Assembly (NCBI GenBank): GCA_021829645.1
Contig: JAKBPI010000021.1
Coordinates: 1-43,593 of the forward strand
Direction of reading: 5' to 3'
DNA length: 43,593 bases
DNA from: Actinomycetes bacterium
GTDB taxonomy: Bacteria > Actinomycetota > Acidimicrobiia > Acidimicrobiales > Bog-793
Part shown: one piece after another, positions 17,730-30,441 of the stretch
How positions within the stretch are numbered: position 1 is the first letter of the stretch
Layout: the number at the start of each line of letters is the position of its first letter
Made by a program: the position numbers and the translations under genes
Notes under the pieces: model-generated
Databases searched by the model: none
What the model was told of the DNA's origin: nothing
The model's input: only the letters and a program-made list of their open reading frames with translations

Positions 17730-20700
17730 TTGTCCTATAAAGACCGTACACCAGAAAGATTTTCATTCGCCAACCTTAAGGAAGTATTGCCACTGCCGGA
17801 TTTGATAGCCGTGCAGGTGGAATCTTTTAATTGGTTTATGACAAAAGGTTTAGTAGAGACCTTTGAAGACATAAGCCCGGTAGAAGATTTTACCGGGCAG
17901 CTTCGCTTGGAATTGGAATTTGACGCTTACGATCCGGATCTAAATCCCGGACCTAAGTATTCCATAGAGGAATGCAAATCCAAAGATATGACTTATGCAG
18001 CTCCGATATTCACACGGGCGCGTTTTATGAACGCCGGCACCGGAGAAATTAAAGAGCAAACAGTGTTTATGGGGGACTTTCCCATGATGACACCCAAAGG
18101 TACTTTTATCATCAACGGTACCGAGCGTGTTGTGGTCAGTCAGCTTGTCAGGTCTCCCGGTATTATTTTCCAGCCGGGGCGCGACTCAAAGACAATCGTT
18201 GTGGGTACCATTCACCCCTATCGCGGTGAATGGATCGAATTCGATGTGGAAGCCAAGCCGGGTAAAGACGTGACAGCGGGGGCAAGGGTTGCCAGAAAGC
18301 GCCGTCTGCCGCTGTTTACCTTAATCAAGGCTCTTGGTTATACAGAAGAGTCGTTTTTGAATAACTTCGTCAATCACTTTGACTTCTTGGCGCCTCAGTG
18401 GGAAAGAGAGCGAGAGATGGTTCCCACCAGAGAAGACGCACTGTTGGAAATCTATAAAAGATGCAGACCCGGTGAGCCGTTGTCATTGGAAGCCGCCAGG
18501 ATCTACTTCGAAGGGGCGTTTTTTAGCTCACGCCGCTACGACCTAACCAGAGTAGGACGCTACAAGCTCAACAGGCGCCTTGGTCCGGAAATAGACAGAA
18601 TGCGGGAAGTGCTGGGATATGATTTCGAAAAGCCGCTTCCGACACAAGGAGTATTGAGTCCCAGTGAAATATTTGCGGCCTCTACCTATATGTTGCACCT
18701 TGCCAACGGGGAGTCCGGCTACAGGCTGGACGACCAAGACCACTTTGCCAATAGGCGTATCCGCTCTGTGGGCGAATTGATTCAAAATCAGGTTCGTATA
18801 GGTCTTTCGCGTATGGAGCGGGTGGTAAGGGAGAGAATGACCACTCAAGACGTGGAGGCCATTACGCCGCAGTCTCTTATCAACATCAGGCCTGTGGTGG
18901 CTGCTCTAAAAGAGTTTTTTGGCACAAGCCAGTTGTCGCAGTTTATGGACCAACACAACCCTCTTTCCGGACTAGCTCACAAGAGACGTCTCAACGCCCT
19001 CGGTCCGGGCGGACTTTCCAGAGAAAGGGCTGGCTTCGAGGTTCGTGACGTGCACACTTCTCACTACGGAAGGATGTGTCCCATTGAAACTCCGGAAGGT
19101 CCAAACATCGGACTTATCGGACACTTGGCAACCTACGCCAGGGTCAACGACCACGGATTCATAGAGACTCCTTATCGTAAAGTTGCGGATGGTCGGGTGA
19201 CGGACGAGATAGTTTATTTGGCTGCCGACGAAGAAGAGCGCTATGTTATTGCTCAGGCTTCAGCTGTTCTGGATGCCGAAAACCGTTTTGTATCAGACCG
19301 TGTTTTGGTGCGTCGCGGACCTCAGGGAGCCGGTATCAGGGTAGGAGCCACTTCTACAAGCTACGGTTCGACGAGTGAAGTGGACTATGTACCGCCGGCA
19401 GATGTTGACCTGATGGACGTTTCACCGAAGCAGATCGTATCGGTTTCAACTGCACTTATTCCTTTCGTGGAGCATGACGACGCCAACAGGGCTCTTATGG
19501 GTGCCAACATGCAAAAGCAGGCGGTACCGCTTTTGGTTCCGGAGGCTCCATATATCGGTACCGGTGTGGAGGCCAGAGCAGCTCAGGATGCCGGAGACGT
19601 GATCATCGCTGAAGGGGACGGAAAAGTCGTAGAAGTTTCCGGTGAAAAGATTGTGGTGCAGTATAACCCCAACCAGTATGACCGCAATGCCCATCTGCTG
19701 GACAGAAAAGTATATCTTTTGGCCAAATTCCAAAGATCAAACCAAAATAGCTGTGTCAATCAAAAAGTCCTAATAGATGAAGGAGAGGAAGTCCGCAAAG
19801 GGCAGGTACTCTGTGACGGACCGGCTACTCATAACGGTGAGTTGGCATTGGGCAAAAACCTACTTGTGGCTTTTATGCCTTGGGAAGGTTACAACTACGA
19901 AGACGCCATTATTTTATCTGAGCGCTTAGTAAAAGACGATGTACTTACTTCGATACACATCGAAGAGCATGAAATAGACGCCAGAGACACCAAGCTGGGA
20001 GCGGAAGAAATTACCAGGGATATTCCGAATCTGTCAGAAGATATTTTGGCTGATTTGGACGAACGCGGCATCATCAGAATAGGTGCTGAGGTCGGACCCG
20101 GGGATATCTTGGTAGGGAAAGTAACCCCGAAAGGCGAGACGGAGCTGACTCCGGAAGAGCGCCTGTTGAGAGCCATTTTTGGTGAGAAAGCCAGAGACGT
20201 GCGTGACACTTCTCTGAAAGTGCCACACGGTGAATCAGGGAAGGTAATTGACGTAAAAGTCTTTTCCCGGGAAGATTCCCATGAGCTACCCCCCGGTGTC
20301 AATCAACTGGTGAGGGTGTATATTGCCCAGAAGCGTAAGATCACCGAAGGTGACAAACTTGCTGGTCGACATGGTAACAAGGGTGTTATCTCTAAGATCT
20401 TGCCGGAAGAAGATATGCCATATCTTGCTGACGGAACCCCGGTCGACATCATCTTAAATCCTTTGGGTGTACCTTCCCGAATGAACGTGGGACAGGTCTT
20501 GGAAGCCCATTTGGGATATGCCGCTAGATGGGGGTGGAACTCACTGGATGGGCATGACCCTATTATTCCAGACAAAAAGACAAGACCCAAGACCGATCCC
20601 GCCGTTTGGGTATCCACGCCTTCCTTTGACGGCGCCCATTGGGACGAGGAGGAAGAAGCCGGCAGACATCCGACGATTAAGCAGATATTTAGAGATCTGA

Positions 20701-21287
20701 ACCAAGAGTCACGGGCTGATTCTTCACGCCTTATACAAGAAGACGGGAAAGTTACCCTTTACAACGGTCGGACGGGAGAGCCTTATGACAACCCAATCAG
20801 CGTTGGCTACATGTATATTCTAAAACTCGCTCACCTGGTGGACGACAAGATACACGCCAGATCGACAGGTCCTTACTCTATGATTACCCAGCAGCCACTT
20901 GGCGGTAAAGCCCAGTTCGGCGGGCAGCGCTTCGGAGAGATGGAGGTTTGGGCGCTGGAGGCCTACGGTGCTGCCTATGCCCTACAGGAGTTGCTGACGA
21001 TCAAGTCGGATGACGTTTTGGGTAGGGTAAAAGTCTATGAAGCAATTGTCAAGGGAGAGAATATCCCTGAACCGGGTATACCGGAAAGCTTCAAAGTGTT
21101 GATTAAGGAAATGCAATCACTCTGTCTTAACGTGGAAGTTCTCTCTTCCGACGGTCAAGAAATTGAAATGAAAGAAATTGACGAGGATATCTATCGTACG
21201 GCTGACGAACTGGGTATTGACATAAGTCGCCCAGAGCGCGGTTCTGATGAAGAAGACGCTCGCAGAGCAGCCGAGAGGAGTTTTTAA
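17730..21287 (+). CDS. rpoB: DNA-directed RNA polymerase subunit beta (1185 aa)
   Basis: Catalytic subunit of RNA polymerase. The rifampicin region reads [16 protein letters not shown] and [11 protein letters not shown], followed by the [18 protein letters not shown]-like block, the KVTPKGE region and the C-terminal [21 protein letters not shown] prefer the TTG at 17730 because GAGGAG (17717-17722) lies seven bases before it; an in-frame ATG at 17703 would add nine residues but has no ribosome-binding site. His replaces the common Asn at the position matching E. coli 518 in the rifampicin region. The stop overlaps the rpoC ATG by one base. Confidence 0.97.
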   Translation: MSYKDRTPERFSFANLKEVLPLPDLIAVQVESFNWFMTKGLVETFEDISPVEDFTGQLRLELEFDAYDPDLNPGPKYSIEECKSKDMTYAAPIFTRARFMNAGTGEIKEQTVFMGDFPMMTPKGTFIINGTERVVVSQLVRSPGIIFQPGRDSKTIVVGTIHPYRGEWIEFDVEAKPGKDVTAGARVARKRRLPLFTLIKALGYTEESFLNNFVNHFDFLAPQWEREREMVPTREDALLEIYKRCRPGEPLSLEAARIYFEGAFFSSRRYDLTRVGRYKLNRRLGPEIDRMREVLGYDFEKPLPTQGVLSPSEIFAASTYMLHLANGESGYRLDDQDHFANRRIRSVGELIQNQVRIGLSRMERVVRERMTTQDVEAITPQSLINIRPVVAALKEFFGTSQLSQFMDQHNPLSGLAHKRRLNALGPGGLSRERAGFEVRDVHTSHYGRMCPIETPEGPNIGLIGHLATYARVNDHGFIETPYRKVADGRVTDEIVYLAADEEERYVIAQASAVLDAENRFVSDRVLVRRGPQGAGIRVGATSTSYGSTSEVDYVPPADVDLMDVSPKQIVSVSTALIPFVEHDDANRALMGANMQKQAVPLLVPEAPYIGTGVEARAAQDAGDVIIAEGDGKVVEVSGEKIVVQYNPNQYDRNAHLLDRKVYLLAKFQRSNQNSCVNQKVLIDEGEEVRKGQVLCDGPATHNGELALGKNLLVAFMPWEGYNYEDAIILSERLVKDDVLTSIHIEEHEIDARDTKLGAEEITRDIPNLSEDILADLDERGIIRIGAEVGPGDILVGKVTPKGETELTPEERLLRAIFGEKARDVRDTSLKVPHGESGKVIDVKVFSREDSHELPPGVNQLVRVYIAQKRKITEGDKLAGRHGNKGVISKILPEEDMPYLADGTPVDIILNPLGVPSRMNVGQVLEAHLGYAARWGWNSLDGHDPIIPDKKTRPKTDPAVWVSTPSFDGAHWDEEEEAGRHPTIKQIFRDLNQESRADSSRLIQEDGKVTLYNGRTGEPYDNPISVGYMYILKLAHLVDDKIHARSTGPYSMITQQPLGGKAQFGGQRFGEMEVWALEAYGAAYALQELLTIKSDDVLGRVKVYEAIVKGENIPEPGIPESFKVLIKEMQSLCLNVEVLSSDGQEIEMKEIDEDIYRTADELGIDISRPERGSDEEDARRAAERSF

Positions 21288-24200
21288 TGCTTGATGTCAA
21301 TGAATTTGAGCAGTTGAGAATAGGTTTGGCAACTCCTGAGAGCATCAGAAGTTGGTCTCGGGGAGAAGTAAAAAAGCCTGAGACAATAAATTACCGTACT
21401 TTGAAACCGGAAAAGGACGGTCTTTTCTGTGAAAAAATATTCGGTCCCACAAAAGACTGGGAATGCTACTGCGGTAAGTACAAAAGGATCCGCTTCAAAG
21501 GCATTATCTGTGAGAGGTGCGGGGTAGAGGTCACCAGATCCAAAGTCCGCAGAGAAAGGATGGGCCATATTGAGCTTTCAGCTCCTGTGGTGCACATTTG
21601 GTATCTGCGCGGTACAAGATCTTGGCTTGCTTACTTACTCATGGGTACGGAGCCAAAAGAAGAATTGAAAGCCAAACAGCTGGAGAAAGTTATTTATTTT
21701 GCGGCCTATCTGGTCACTCACGTAGATGAAGAAAAACTTCATGCAGAGTTACCAAACTTAGAAGCCGAACTGCAAGCAGAAGTGGCGGAAATCAACAGAG
21801 CCAAAGACTTAGAAGTTGACGCTAAGTTGACGCAATTGGAAGCAGAATTAGCCGGCCTCGAAGCAGAAGGCGGCAAAGAAGCAGATCTCAAAGCGCGTCA
21901 AAAGCTTATCGAAAAAGAAATTTCTCTTTTGCGAGAAAGAGCCGAGCAAGATATCGTGATGGCCAATAGGGCATTAGAGGAATTGAAAGAGCTCTACCCC
22001 AGAAAAATCATCGAAGACGAAAGCCTGTGGCGTGAACTAAAAGACCGTTACGGTGACTACTTTAGTGGCGGTATGGGAGCAGAAGCCATATCCGATCTGA
22101 TATCACGTATCGATTTGGATGACGAAGAACGTAAATTGCGTGAAATCATAGATCCAGAAGCAGGGAAAAAGCCTCTTTCTGCACAGAGAAAACAAAAAGC
22201 AATTAAGCGTCTACGGATTGTATCGGCCTTTAACCGTCGAGACGATGACGGTAACCGAGTCAATAATCCCAGTGCGATGATTTTAGGAGCCATCCCGGTG
22301 ATCCCTCCGGATTTGCGGCCTATGGTGCAATTGGATGGCGGAAGATTTGCCACCTCTGACTTAAACGACTTATACCGTCGTGTTATTAACAGAAATAACC
22401 GTCTGAAAAGACTTATTGATCTAGGGGCGCCGGAGATCATTGTCAACAACGAGAAGCGCATGCTCCAAGAATCAGTAGACGCACTCTTTGACAATGGCAG
22501 ACGCGGAAGACCGGTTTCCGGACCGGGTAACAGACCCTTGAAGAGCCTTTCGGACATGCTAAAAGGAAAGCAAGGTCGTTTTCGCCAAAACCTGCTCGGT
22601 AAAAGGGTTGACTATTCGGGAAGATCTGTAATCGTAGTGGGCCCGACTCTGAAACTGCATCAGTGTGGTCTGCCTAAACTCATGGCCTTAGAGCTTTTCA
22701 AACCTTTTGTGATGAAGCGTCTTGTCGATGTGGAAGCCGCCCCCAATATCAAGTCTGCCAAAAGAATGGTCGAGCGCAGACGTCCTCAAGTCTGGGATGT
22801 CTTGGAGGAAGTCATCAAAGAGCATCCGGTGCTTCTCAACAGAGCCCCTACTTTGCACAGACTCGGCATCCAAGCTTTTGAGCCGGTCTTGGTAGAAGGA
22901 AAGGCTATCCAGATACACCCCTTGGTGTGTACAGCGTTTAACGCTGACTTCGACGGTGACCAGATGGCCGTGCACCTGCCCCTTTCTGCGGAAGCACAGG
23001 CTGAAGCCAGAATATTGATGCTGTCTGCCAACAACATCTTGTCGCCTGCCACGGGACGTCCGGTGACCGTTCCGACTCAGGACATGGTGTTCGGAATCTA
23101 TTACTTGACTTTGGTCAAAGAAGGTTCCAAAGGCGAAGGCAGAATTTTTAGAAATATGTACGAAGTTGAGGCGGCATACGAGTCCGGAGATATCGACTTG
23201 CACGCATTGATAGAGTTCAGACCGGGTTCTGAAGGGTTCCCGTTTTTAGTCAATGAAAAGTCAGGCGTGGAAGAGATTCTGATTGACGAAAATGGCAAAC
23301 CTCTTTCCAAAACTGCTCAAACCAAAGTACTTGCTCAAGCCAAAAAATCCGGTCTTCCGGAAGATGTTTTCTTAAGGCAAAAGTTGGTAACCACCCCGGG
23401 AAGACTCTTCTTCAACGCCGCGCTACCACAAGACTTTGGTTATGTCAATGACATCGTTGGGAAGCGTGGTACCACGATAGGTTCGATTGTGGAAGCACTG
23501 GCGTCGCGTTACCAAAAAGCGGTTGTAGTGACTGCTCTGGACAAGATTAAGCAGTTGGGTTTTTCCTACGCTGCCCGTTCGGGTCTTACGATCAGTATCG
23601 ATGACGTCAGAACTCCGCCGGAGAAGCGGGAAATTCTGAATCGCTACGAACAGGAAGCTCAAAAAGCCGAAGCGCAGTTTAAGCGCGGCATTATCACCGA
23701 CGACGAAAGACGTCAAAAAGAAATAGAAGTTTGGACGTCGGCTAACTCTGAAATCGGTAAAGCGATGGAGAAAAACCTGGCTAAAGTGGCTTTCAACCCG
23801 CTTGATATGATGGTTGACTCCGGTGCCAGAGGTAACCCTCAGCAGATACGTCAGATTGCCGGTATGAAAGGTCTTGTTTCCAACCCACGAGGCGAAATGA
23901 TTCCTCGGCCGATTATTTCTTCTTTCCGTGAAGGTCTTTCCGTGCTTGAGTACTTTATTTCCACTCACGGAGCCAGGAAAGGTCTTGCCGATACGGCACT
24001 TAGAACTGCCGACTCCGGCTACCTGACTAGGCGATTGGTTGACGTTGCTCAAGAGATGATTATCCGCGAAATAGACTGCGGTACACAAAGAGGTATCTGG
24101 ATAGAAGACGTCAAAGAAGACGAAACTGGACGTCGAAGCTATCTGGAAACAAGAGCATATGGCAGGCTGCTTTCGGAAAATATCAAACTTTCCTCTGGTG

Positions 24201-25621
24201 AAGTGCTTGAAAAAGGACTTATGCTCGAAGACTCCGACGTAGCGAAACTGGCTAAAGATAACAAAATAACGCGCATTAGGGTGAGGTCCGTTTTGACGTG
24301 TGAAACGGCACACGGTGTATGCGCAAGTTGTTATGGAAAGTCACTTTCGACAGGAAAATTGATAGAGCTTGGTGAAGCAGTGGGTGTTATAGCCGCCCAG
24401 TCCATCGGAGAGCCCGGTACGCAGTTGACAATGAGAACTTTCCACACGGGAGGTGTTGTTGGAGAAGACATTACTCACGGTCTTCCTAGGGTTGTTGAGC
24501 TTTTTGAAGCTCGTACCCCCAAAGGTGCCGCAGTGCTCTCTAAGTTCAAAGGGGTAGTCAGGATATCCGAAGACGAACAGCAGCGCACGATTACCGTAGT
24601 GGGAGACGACTCGCAAGAAGAAACTTATCAAGTGTCAATACGTGCCCACTTGGAAGTGGCGGATGGACAGGAAATACAGCCGGGAGATGCCCTCGTGGAA
24701 GGCCCCAAAGATCCCAAAGAGCTTCTGGGTATCAAAGGTATCAGGGAAACCCAGCAGTACTTAGTAGAAGAAGTACAAAAGGTATACCGTGATCAGGGTG
24801 TTTCAATACACGACAAGCATATAGAGCTTATCGTAAGACAGATGTTGCGCAGGGTTCTGGTAGCTGAATCAGGGGATTCATCGTTTTTGCCGGGGGAGAG
24901 AGTCGATTCCCAGATTTACGCTAAAGAGAACAGAGAACTGTTCCAAAGCGGGAAGAGACCCTCAGAAGGCAGGCCAGAGCTGATGGGTATAACTAAAGCT
25001 TCCTTGGCAACAGACTCCTGGCTATCGGCGGCATCTTTCCAAGAGACAACCAGGGTATTGACAGAAGCTGCTATTGAAGGTAAATCAGATCAACTCCTTG
25101 GTCTCAAAGAAAATATTATCATTGGTAAGCTGATTCCGGCAGGAACCGGGGTTGACGTGTATCGCAAGGTCAAGCCCTCCATTCCGGATGCAACCCGCAT
25201 GGCTTACTGGAGTTCAGGCGAAGACGAAAGTGACGATAGCAGCATACTGGCTTGGATGCAGCAGGTTGAACCTAAGGACTCCTTTGAATATCCTCACCCT
25301 CTTTCCGAGGATTGGGTTTTCCCATCCAAAGAAAGCTTGGGGACAAATGAAGGACAAATCTCCGATGCTCTCTATGGAGGAGAATATCGTAAGCAAGAGA
25401 CTGTTTACGGCGGTTCATTTTCCGAAGAATCAGTTTCGCCTCTAGACGAGGATCTGACTATTACTTTGGACAACTTTGAGCCCACCAAAAACCCTTTCGA
25501 GCTTTATCACAAAGCTTCAGGTGGGGAAAGTGTTGACGCAGAATCAGAAGAAGAAGGTTTTTCTTTTGAGGACGGACCGGAGGAAGAGAGCGATTCAGGG
25601 TCAAGTCAGGGAATAGCTTAA
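21287..25621 (+). CDS. rpoC: DNA-directed RNA polymerase subunit beta' with an acidic C-terminal extension (1444 aa)
   Basis: Zinc site 1 is Cys60, Cys62, Cys75 and Cys78. The catalytic loop NADFDGDQM starts at residue 552, with Asp554, Asp556 and Asp558 binding Mg. The bridge-helix region includes [18 protein letters not shown], and the second zinc site includes [14 protein letters not shown] long coiled-coil region lies at about 150-250. Homologues normally end shortly after the LIPAGTG segment, which is at about 1283-1289 here; another 155 residues follow, rich in Glu, Asp and Ser. The ATG overlaps the rpoB stop, with GAGAGGAG upstream. Confidence 0.97.
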   Translation: MLDVNEFEQLRIGLATPESIRSWSRGEVKKPETINYRTLKPEKDGLFCEKIFGPTKDWECYCGKYKRIRFKGIICERCGVEVTRSKVRRERMGHIELSAPVVHIWYLRGTRSWLAYLLMGTEPKEELKAKQLEKVIYFAAYLVTHVDEEKLHAELPNLEAELQAEVAEINRAKDLEVDAKLTQLEAELAGLEAEGGKEADLKARQKLIEKEISLLRERAEQDIVMANRALEELKELYPRKIIEDESLWRELKDRYGDYFSGGMGAEAISDLISRIDLDDEERKLREIIDPEAGKKPLSAQRKQKAIKRLRIVSAFNRRDDDGNRVNNPSAMILGAIPVIPPDLRPMVQLDGGRFATSDLNDLYRRVINRNNRLKRLIDLGAPEIIVNNEKRMLQESVDALFDNGRRGRPVSGPGNRPLKSLSDMLKGKQGRFRQNLLGKRVDYSGRSVIVVGPTLKLHQCGLPKLMALELFKPFVMKRLVDVEAAPNIKSAKRMVERRRPQVWDVLEEVIKEHPVLLNRAPTLHRLGIQAFEPVLVEGKAIQIHPLVCTAFNADFDGDQMAVHLPLSAEAQAEARILMLSANNILSPATGRPVTVPTQDMVFGIYYLTLVKEGSKGEGRIFRNMYEVEAAYESGDIDLHALIEFRPGSEGFPFLVNEKSGVEEILIDENGKPLSKTAQTKVLAQAKKSGLPEDVFLRQKLVTTPGRLFFNAALPQDFGYVNDIVGKRGTTIGSIVEALASRYQKAVVVTALDKIKQLGFSYAARSGLTISIDDVRTPPEKREILNRYEQEAQKAEAQFKRGIITDDERRQKEIEVWTSANSEIGKAMEKNLAKVAFNPLDMMVDSGARGNPQQIRQIAGMKGLVSNPRGEMIPRPIISSFREGLSVLEYFISTHGARKGLADTALRTADSGYLTRRLVDVAQEMIIREIDCGTQRGIWIEDVKEDETGRRSYLETRAYGRLLSENIKLSSGEVLEKGLMLEDSDVAKLAKDNKITRIRVRSVLTCETAHGVCASCYGKSLSTGKLIELGEAVGVIAAQSIGEPGTQLTMRTFHTGGVVGEDITHGLPRVVELFEARTPKGAAVLSKFKGVVRISEDEQQRTITVVGDDSQEETYQVSIRAHLEVADGQEIQPGDALVEGPKDPKELLGIKGIRETQQYLVEEVQKVYRDQGVSIHDKHIELIVRQMLRRVLVAESGDSSFLPGERVDSQIYAKENRELFQSGKRPSEGRPELMGITKASLATDSWLSAASFQETTRVLTEAAIEGKSDQLLGLKENIIIGKLIPAGTGVDVYRKVKPSIPDATRMAYWSSGEDESDDSSILAWMQQVEPKDSFEYPHPLSEDWVFPSKESLGTNEGQISDALYGGEYRKQETVYGGSFSEESVSPLDEDLTITLDNFEPTKNPFELYHKASGGESVDAESEEEGFSFEDGPEEESDSGSSQGIA

Positions 25622-25626
25622 TCGAA

Positions 25627-25654
25627 AGGTGTCGTCTTTGGAAAGGCGACACCT
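25627..25654 (+). terminator. hairpin after rpoC
   Basis: AGGTGTCG (25627-25634) pairs with CGACACCT (25647-25654), with CTTT/AAAG pairing inside, five bases after the rpoC stop. No T tract follows. Confidence 0.6.
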
Positions 25655-25776
25655 AAGCGATCAAGTTTTAAAAATCTTCCCACAAGAGGTTTAAATGTCG
25701 TGATTCTCTAAGAGAGACACTAAAATTAAGCTAGATTATTTCAGGAAAGTTTTAAAGTAAGTAAAAAGGAATATTT

Positions 25777-26148
25777 GTGCCGACAATTGCTCAGCTAGTA
25801 CGCAATGGACGCCAATCAAAGCGGACAAAAACAAAAACTCCTGCTCTAAAAGGAGCTCCGCAAAGAAGAGGCGTATGTACAAGGGTTTATACCACCACAC
25901 CCAAAAAGCCTAATTCGGCTTTGCGTAAAGTCGCCCGTGTGCGCTTGACGTCGGGTGTAGAAATTACAGCCTACATACCAGGCATAGGTCACAACTTACA
26001 GGAACACTCTATTGTGCTTGTAAGAGGAGGCCGTGTCAAGGATTTGCCGGGTGTACGTTATAAAATTATACGCGGTGCGCTGGACACATCCGGTGTGAAA
26101 GACCGCTCTCAGGCTCGCAGCCGATACGGCACAAAGAAAGGAAGTTAA
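25777..26148 (+). CDS. rpsL: small ribosomal subunit protein uS12 (123 aa)
   Basis: Decoding-centre protein. It has the [12 protein letters not shown]-terminus, the [19 protein letters not shown] block with the first streptomycin-site Lys, and the [16 protein letters not shown] block with the second. Both Lys residues are present, so no resistance substitution is seen at these positions. The GTG start has AAGGA upstream. Leads a unit with rpsG. Confidence 0.98.
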   Translation: MPTIAQLVRNGRQSKRTKTKTPALKGAPQRRGVCTRVYTTTPKKPNSALRKVARVRLTSGVEITAYIPGIGHNLQEHSIVLVRGGRVKDLPGVRYKIIRGALDTSGVKDRSQARSRYGTKKGS

Positions 26149-26151
26149 CAG

Positions 26152-26622
26152 ATGCCGCGTAATGGACCTGCTCCCCGCAGAGATCTAATGCCGGATCCGG
26201 TATACCGTTCCGTCGTGGTAACCCAGCTGATCAATAAAATTTTGACCAGAGGGAAAAGGGGTTTGGCAGAACGAATTGTCTACGATGCACTTACTATTGT
26301 GCAAGAAAAGTCAGGCAGTGATCCTCTTACCATTCTGAAACGGGCGCTTGACAATACTAAGCCAGAACTGGAAGTGCGTTCCAGAAGAGTCGGCGGTGCC
26401 ACTTACCAGGTACCGGTAGAAGTCAGACCGAGGAGAGCCAATACTTTGGCGATCAGATGGCTGGTATCTTACTCCAGACAACGACGCGAGCGCACAATGT
26501 CTCAGCGGCTGGGTAACGAAATTATGGATGCGGCAAATTCTACCGGGGCGACTGTGAAGCGTCGCGAAGATACCCATAAAATGGCCGAATCTAACAGGGC
26601 ATTTGCACATTACCGCTGGTAG
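26152..26622 (+). CDS. rpsG: small ribosomal subunit protein uS7 (156 aa)
   Basis: Primary 16S rRNA-binding protein of the 30S head. It has the [18 protein letters not shown] start, [31 protein letters not shown] and the [15 protein letters not shown] end. It starts three bases after the rpsL stop, with AAAGGAAG inside the rpsL end. Length is standard. Confidence 0.98.
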   Translation: MPRNGPAPRRDLMPDPVYRSVVVTQLINKILTRGKRGLAERIVYDALTIVQEKSGSDPLTILKRALDNTKPELEVRSRRVGGATYQVPVEVRPRRANTLAIRWLVSYSRQRRERTMSQRLGNEIMDAANSTGATVKRREDTHKMAESNRAFAHYRW

Positions 26623-26798
26623 TATTAGCGTTTACCGCAACGAAAAAGTCCTTATACTGCTATGGCAGATAATTTTACCAGAAAGTTGCTTCGACGTTAG
26701 TCGAGATTTTTTAGCTGGTCAAAACTGATCTTAGTCGGTAATCCCCTTTGTGTATAAGGTCGCAAAGCAAACTTAAATATGAGAAAGAAAAGTTACAA

Positions 26799-28892
26799 AT
26801 GGCTGATGCAAAGCGTGAAGTTCCTCTCGTAAACATACGAAATATAGGCATTATGGCCCACATCGATGCCGGGAAGACTACGACAACGGAACGTATCCTC
26901 TACTATACAGGTCGCAACTACAAGATCGGTGAAGTGCATGAAGGCGCTGCCACAATGGACTGGATGGTCCAAGAGCAAGAGCGCGGTATCACAATCACTT
27001 CAGCTGCTACGACGTGTAAGTGGAGAGACTGTGTGATTCACATTATTGACACACCGGGTCACGTTGACTTTACTGTAGAAGTAGAGCGCTCATTGAGAGT
27101 GCTTGACGGTGCAGTAGCTGTTTTTGATGCCGTGGCCGGCGTAGAACCTCAGACAGAGACCGTCTGGAGGCAGGCTGAAAAATATAGCGTACCCCGTTTT
27201 TGTTTTGTCAACAAAATGGACCGGATAGGCGCTAACTTCGAGAGAACCGTTGAAATGATCAAAGATAGGCTTGAAGCGGTCCCGGCGGTTGTACAGCTGC
27301 CTATAGGTGCAGAAGCCAATTTTAGCGGAGTTATCGACTTGGTGACTATGCAAGCTTTGATCTGGGACGAGGAAGGCATGGGGGAGAAGTGGAGCACCAA
27401 CCCCATCCCAGACGACCTTCTGGCCAAAGCTGAAGAAGCCCGACATGACTTGATAGATGTGGTTTCAAATTATGACGACGTAGTCATGGAAAAATATATT
27501 TCAGAAGAAGAGATAACGGCCGAAGATCTCAAGAGGGCCCTCAGACACGGAACTATTTCTTCGCATATTGTACCGGTGCTCTGTGGGTCTGCATTTAAGA
27601 ATAAGGGTGTGCAACCCATGCTAGACGCTGTGATTGACTACCTGCCATCGCCAATCGACATTCCTCCTGTGAAAGGTGTTTCTCTTTCGGGGGGAGAGAT
27701 AGAGCGTAAATCCTCTGATGACGAACCATTTTCTGCTCTTGCCTTCAAAATTATGACAGACCCGTTCGTGGGTAAGCTCACCTATTTACGTATTTATTCA
27801 GGTTGCTTAGAAAAGGGCTCCGGCGTCGTCAATACGACAAAAGATAAAAAAGAAAGAATAGGTCGTATCCTGCAGATGCACGCCAACCACCGTGAAGACC
27901 GCGATATCGCATTCGCTGGGGATATCGTGGCTGTCGTAGGTCTGAAAGCTACGACGACCGGGGACACTCTGGCCGACGCCAAAGACCCGATCATACTCGA
28001 ATCTTTGGAATTCCCAGAACCGGTTATTCACGTTGCCGTTGAGCCCAAGACAAAAGCCGATCAGGACAAGTTGGGAAGGGCACTGTTTGCTCTTTCTGAG
28101 GAAGACCCTACATTTAGGGTGAGAACTGATGAAGAAACAGGTCAAACGGTTATATCCGGTATGGGTGAACTCCACCTAGAGGTTTTGGTTGACAGAATGC
28201 TCAGAGAGTTCAAAGTAGATGCCAACGTTGGAAAGCCGCAGGTTGCTTACAGAGAAACCATCAGAGATAGCGTACAAAAAATCGAAGAACGTTATGTACG
28301 TCAGACTGGCGGTAAAGGTCAGTATGGCCACGTGGTTATCGACTTAGATCCTTTGGGTCCTGACGGCACATACGAATTCGTCGACAAGATCACCGGCGGT
28401 GTCATTCCGAAAGAATACATTCCGGCCGTCAACAACGGCATCAGGGAGGCAACCGAGTCTGGAGTACTGGCGGGTTATCCGATGGTTGGCATCAGGGCAA
28501 CTTTGGTGTTTGGTTCTTACCACGACGTGGACTCTTCAGAAATGGCTTTCAAAATAGCCGGATCCTTGGCTTTCAAAAAAGCAGCCAGGGCGGCAAGGCC
28601 GGTACTTTTGGAACCCATCATGGCCGTTGAAGTGGTGACTCCCGAGGAATACATGGGAGATGTCATCGGCGACCTGTCTTCGAGGCGAGGTAAAGTGGAA
28701 GGTATGGAACAGCGTGGAAATTCTCAAGTGGTAAAAGCACAGGTTCCGCTTTCTGACATGTTTGGATATGCAACAGACTTGCGTTCAAAAACACAAGGCC
28801 GAGCCACTTATACAATGCAATTCAATTCCTACCAAGAAGTGCCGGAGTCTATCGCAAAGGTTATTGTGGAAAGGGGCGCCTCCGCCAAATAA
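26799..28892 (+). CDS. fusA: elongation factor G (697 aa)
   Basis: Translocation GTPase. G1 is AHIDAGKT (20-27), G2/G3 include [10 protein letters not shown] and DTPGHVDFT, and G4 is NKMDR. Domains II to V follow, with the domain IV segment [16 protein letters not shown] chose the ATG at 26799 (MADAKREV), which gives the usual N-terminus; an upstream in-frame start at 26748 adds 17 residues without support. The gap of 176 nt after rpsG may hold a separate promoter. Confidence 0.97.
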   Translation: MADAKREVPLVNIRNIGIMAHIDAGKTTTTERILYYTGRNYKIGEVHEGAATMDWMVQEQERGITITSAATTCKWRDCVIHIIDTPGHVDFTVEVERSLRVLDGAVAVFDAVAGVEPQTETVWRQAEKYSVPRFCFVNKMDRIGANFERTVEMIKDRLEAVPAVVQLPIGAEANFSGVIDLVTMQALIWDEEGMGEKWSTNPIPDDLLAKAEEARHDLIDVVSNYDDVVMEKYISEEEITAEDLKRALRHGTISSHIVPVLCGSAFKNKGVQPMLDAVIDYLPSPIDIPPVKGVSLSGGEIERKSSDDEPFSALAFKIMTDPFVGKLTYLRIYSGCLEKGSGVVNTTKDKKERIGRILQMHANHREDRDIAFAGDIVAVVGLKATTTGDTLADAKDPIILESLEFPEPVIHVAVEPKTKADQDKLGRALFALSEEDPTFRVRTDEETGQTVISGMGELHLEVLVDRMLREFKVDANVGKPQVAYRETIRDSVQKIEERYVRQTGGKGQYGHVVIDLDPLGPDGTYEFVDKITGGVIPKEYIPAVNNGIREATESGVLAGYPMVGIRATLVFGSYHDVDSSEMAFKIAGSLAFKKAARAARPVLLEPIMAVEVVTPEEYMGDVIGDLSSRRGKVEGMEQRGNSQVVKAQVPLSDMFGYATDLRSKTQGRATYTMQFNSYQEVPESIAKVIVERGASAK

Positions 28893-29248
28893 CACATTGC
28901 TTTCACTGTGGTAGCGAGAGAAATTGGCTCCAATACCAAATATCTCCGTAAAATTACGTGCAAGCTTTGTTTGTTGTGTAAAGTTGGTAAGTCATATTTT
29001 CTATTTTTGAGAATTGTGGCGACAAAAATCTTATAAAGTAAAAAACTATAAGAAAATATCTTCTTTGGATCACATGCGGTTATAAAGTTAGTGAGCCGGA
29101 GAAACGTGAGTGTCAATATGTCAGTTTCGATTGTCTGACACTTACAAAAGATCGAATTGGCCAAAAGCCAGGTCGGTTAGAAGCAAGTAATAGGTAAATG
29201 GCGGAGCCAAATGGTTTCGCCCTAGGGAAAATGGAGCTGTAAGGGCAA
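28893..29248 (+). promoter_or_regulatory. tuf upstream region with alternative hairpins
   Basis: No gene is seen in these 356 bases. AGTGTCA (29109-29115) can pair with TGACACT (29136-29142), while TGTCAG (29119-29124) can pair with CTGACA (29135-29140); the two pairings exclude each other. A further hairpin, GGCGGAGCCA / TGGTTTCGCC (29200-29221), lies 27 nt before tuf. This looks like a structured 5' leader, but the promoter could not be fixed. Confidence 0.4.
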
Positions 29249-30436
29249 ATGGCCAAGCAGAAGTTCGAGCGCAACAAGCCCCATGTTAATGTGGGTACAA
29301 TGGGTCACATTGACCACGGTAAAACAACAATGACTGCTGCAATTACCAAGGTATTGCACGACAAGAACCCAAATGTTGCTTTTACCGCTTTTGACCAAAT
29401 CGACAGAGCACCGGAAGAGAGAGCAAGAGGTATAACGATCTCCATCGCTCACGTTGAGTACGAGACTGAAAACCGTCACTACGCACACGTTGATATGCCA
29501 GGTCACGCTGACTATATTAAGAACATGATCACCGGAGCCGCACAGGTTGACGGTGCTATCTTGGTGGTTTCTGCAGCGGATGGCCCCATGCCTCAAACTC
29601 GGGAGCACGTATTGTTGGCCCGTCAGGTAGGTGTACCTTCTATAGTCGTGGCTCTTAACAAAGTTGACATGGTTGACGACGAAGAACTCCTTGACCTAGT
29701 GGAATTGGAAGTTCGTGAACTTCTCAACGAATACGAGTTTCCGGGAGACGATACTCCTATCGTAAGGGTAAGCGCACTGAAAGCTCTTGAAGGTGACCCT
29801 CAAGCCGCAGAGCAAATTATCAACCTGATGGCCGAAGTCGACAACTTTGTCAAAGAGCCAGAGCGTGATATCGATAAGCCTTTCCTGATGTCCGTAGAAG
29901 ACGTTATGACCATTACCGGTAGAGGTACGGTTGTAACCGGACGTATTGAACAGGGTCAACTGAAAGTCGGAGACGAAGTTGAAATCGTCGGACTCCGCTC
30001 AACACAGAAGACCGTAGTTACCGGTATAGAGATGTTCCGTAAGCTACTTGACTCCGGACAAGCCGGTGACAACGTTGGTATTTTGCTCCGTGGTATCAAA
30101 AAAGAAGACGTGGAAAGAGGACAGGTAGTATGTAAGCCCGGTTCTATTACTCCCCACACTAACTTTGAGGCCAGCGTCTACGTTTTGAAGAAGGAAGAAG
30201 GCGGACGCCACAAGCCATTCTTTACCAACTACCGTCCTCAGTTCTACTTCAGAACCACCGACGTTACCGGAACGATCAGCCTGCCTGAGGGTACGGAAAT
30301 GGTTATGCCGGGTGACAACACCACCATGACCGTAGAACTCGGTAAGCCGATTGCCATGGATGAAGGTCTTCGCTTTGCTATCAGAGAAGGCGGTCGTACC
30401 GTAGGTGCCGGTTTCGTAACCAAGATTATTAAGTAG
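29249..30436 (+). CDS. tuf: elongation factor Tu (395 aa)
   Basis: Delivers aminoacyl-tRNA to the ribosome. G1 is GHIDHGKT, the switch I segment contains [15 protein letters not shown]3 is [13 protein letters not shown] and G4 is NKVDMVDD. Domain II begins near [11 protein letters not shown] and domain III ends with [11 protein letters not shown]. Typical bacterial length. rpsJ follows after 5 nt, so the two share an mRNA. Confidence 0.98.
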   Translation: MAKQKFERNKPHVNVGTMGHIDHGKTTMTAAITKVLHDKNPNVAFTAFDQIDRAPEERARGITISIAHVEYETENRHYAHVDMPGHADYIKNMITGAAQVDGAILVVSAADGPMPQTREHVLLARQVGVPSIVVALNKVDMVDDEELLDLVELEVRELLNEYEFPGDDTPIVRVSALKALEGDPQAAEQIINLMAEVDNFVKEPERDIDKPFLMSVEDVMTITGRGTVVTGRIEQGQLKVGDEVEIVGLRSTQKTVVTGIEMFRKLLDSGQAGDNVGILLRGIKKEDVERGQVVCKPGSITPHTNFEASVYVLKKEEGGRHKPFFTNYRPQFYFRTTDVTGTISLPEGTEMVMPGDNTTMTVELGKPIAMDEGLRFAIREGGRTVGAGFVTKIIK

Positions 30437-30441
30437 GGAAT

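Noticed and set aside
23423-24313. 296-codon minus-strand ORF within rpoC
   Set aside because: Antisense to conserved rpoC coding sequence.
29195-29225. A tRNA or tRNA-like gene before tuf
   Set aside because: Only one hairpin is present; there is no cloverleaf, T-loop motif or acceptor stem.
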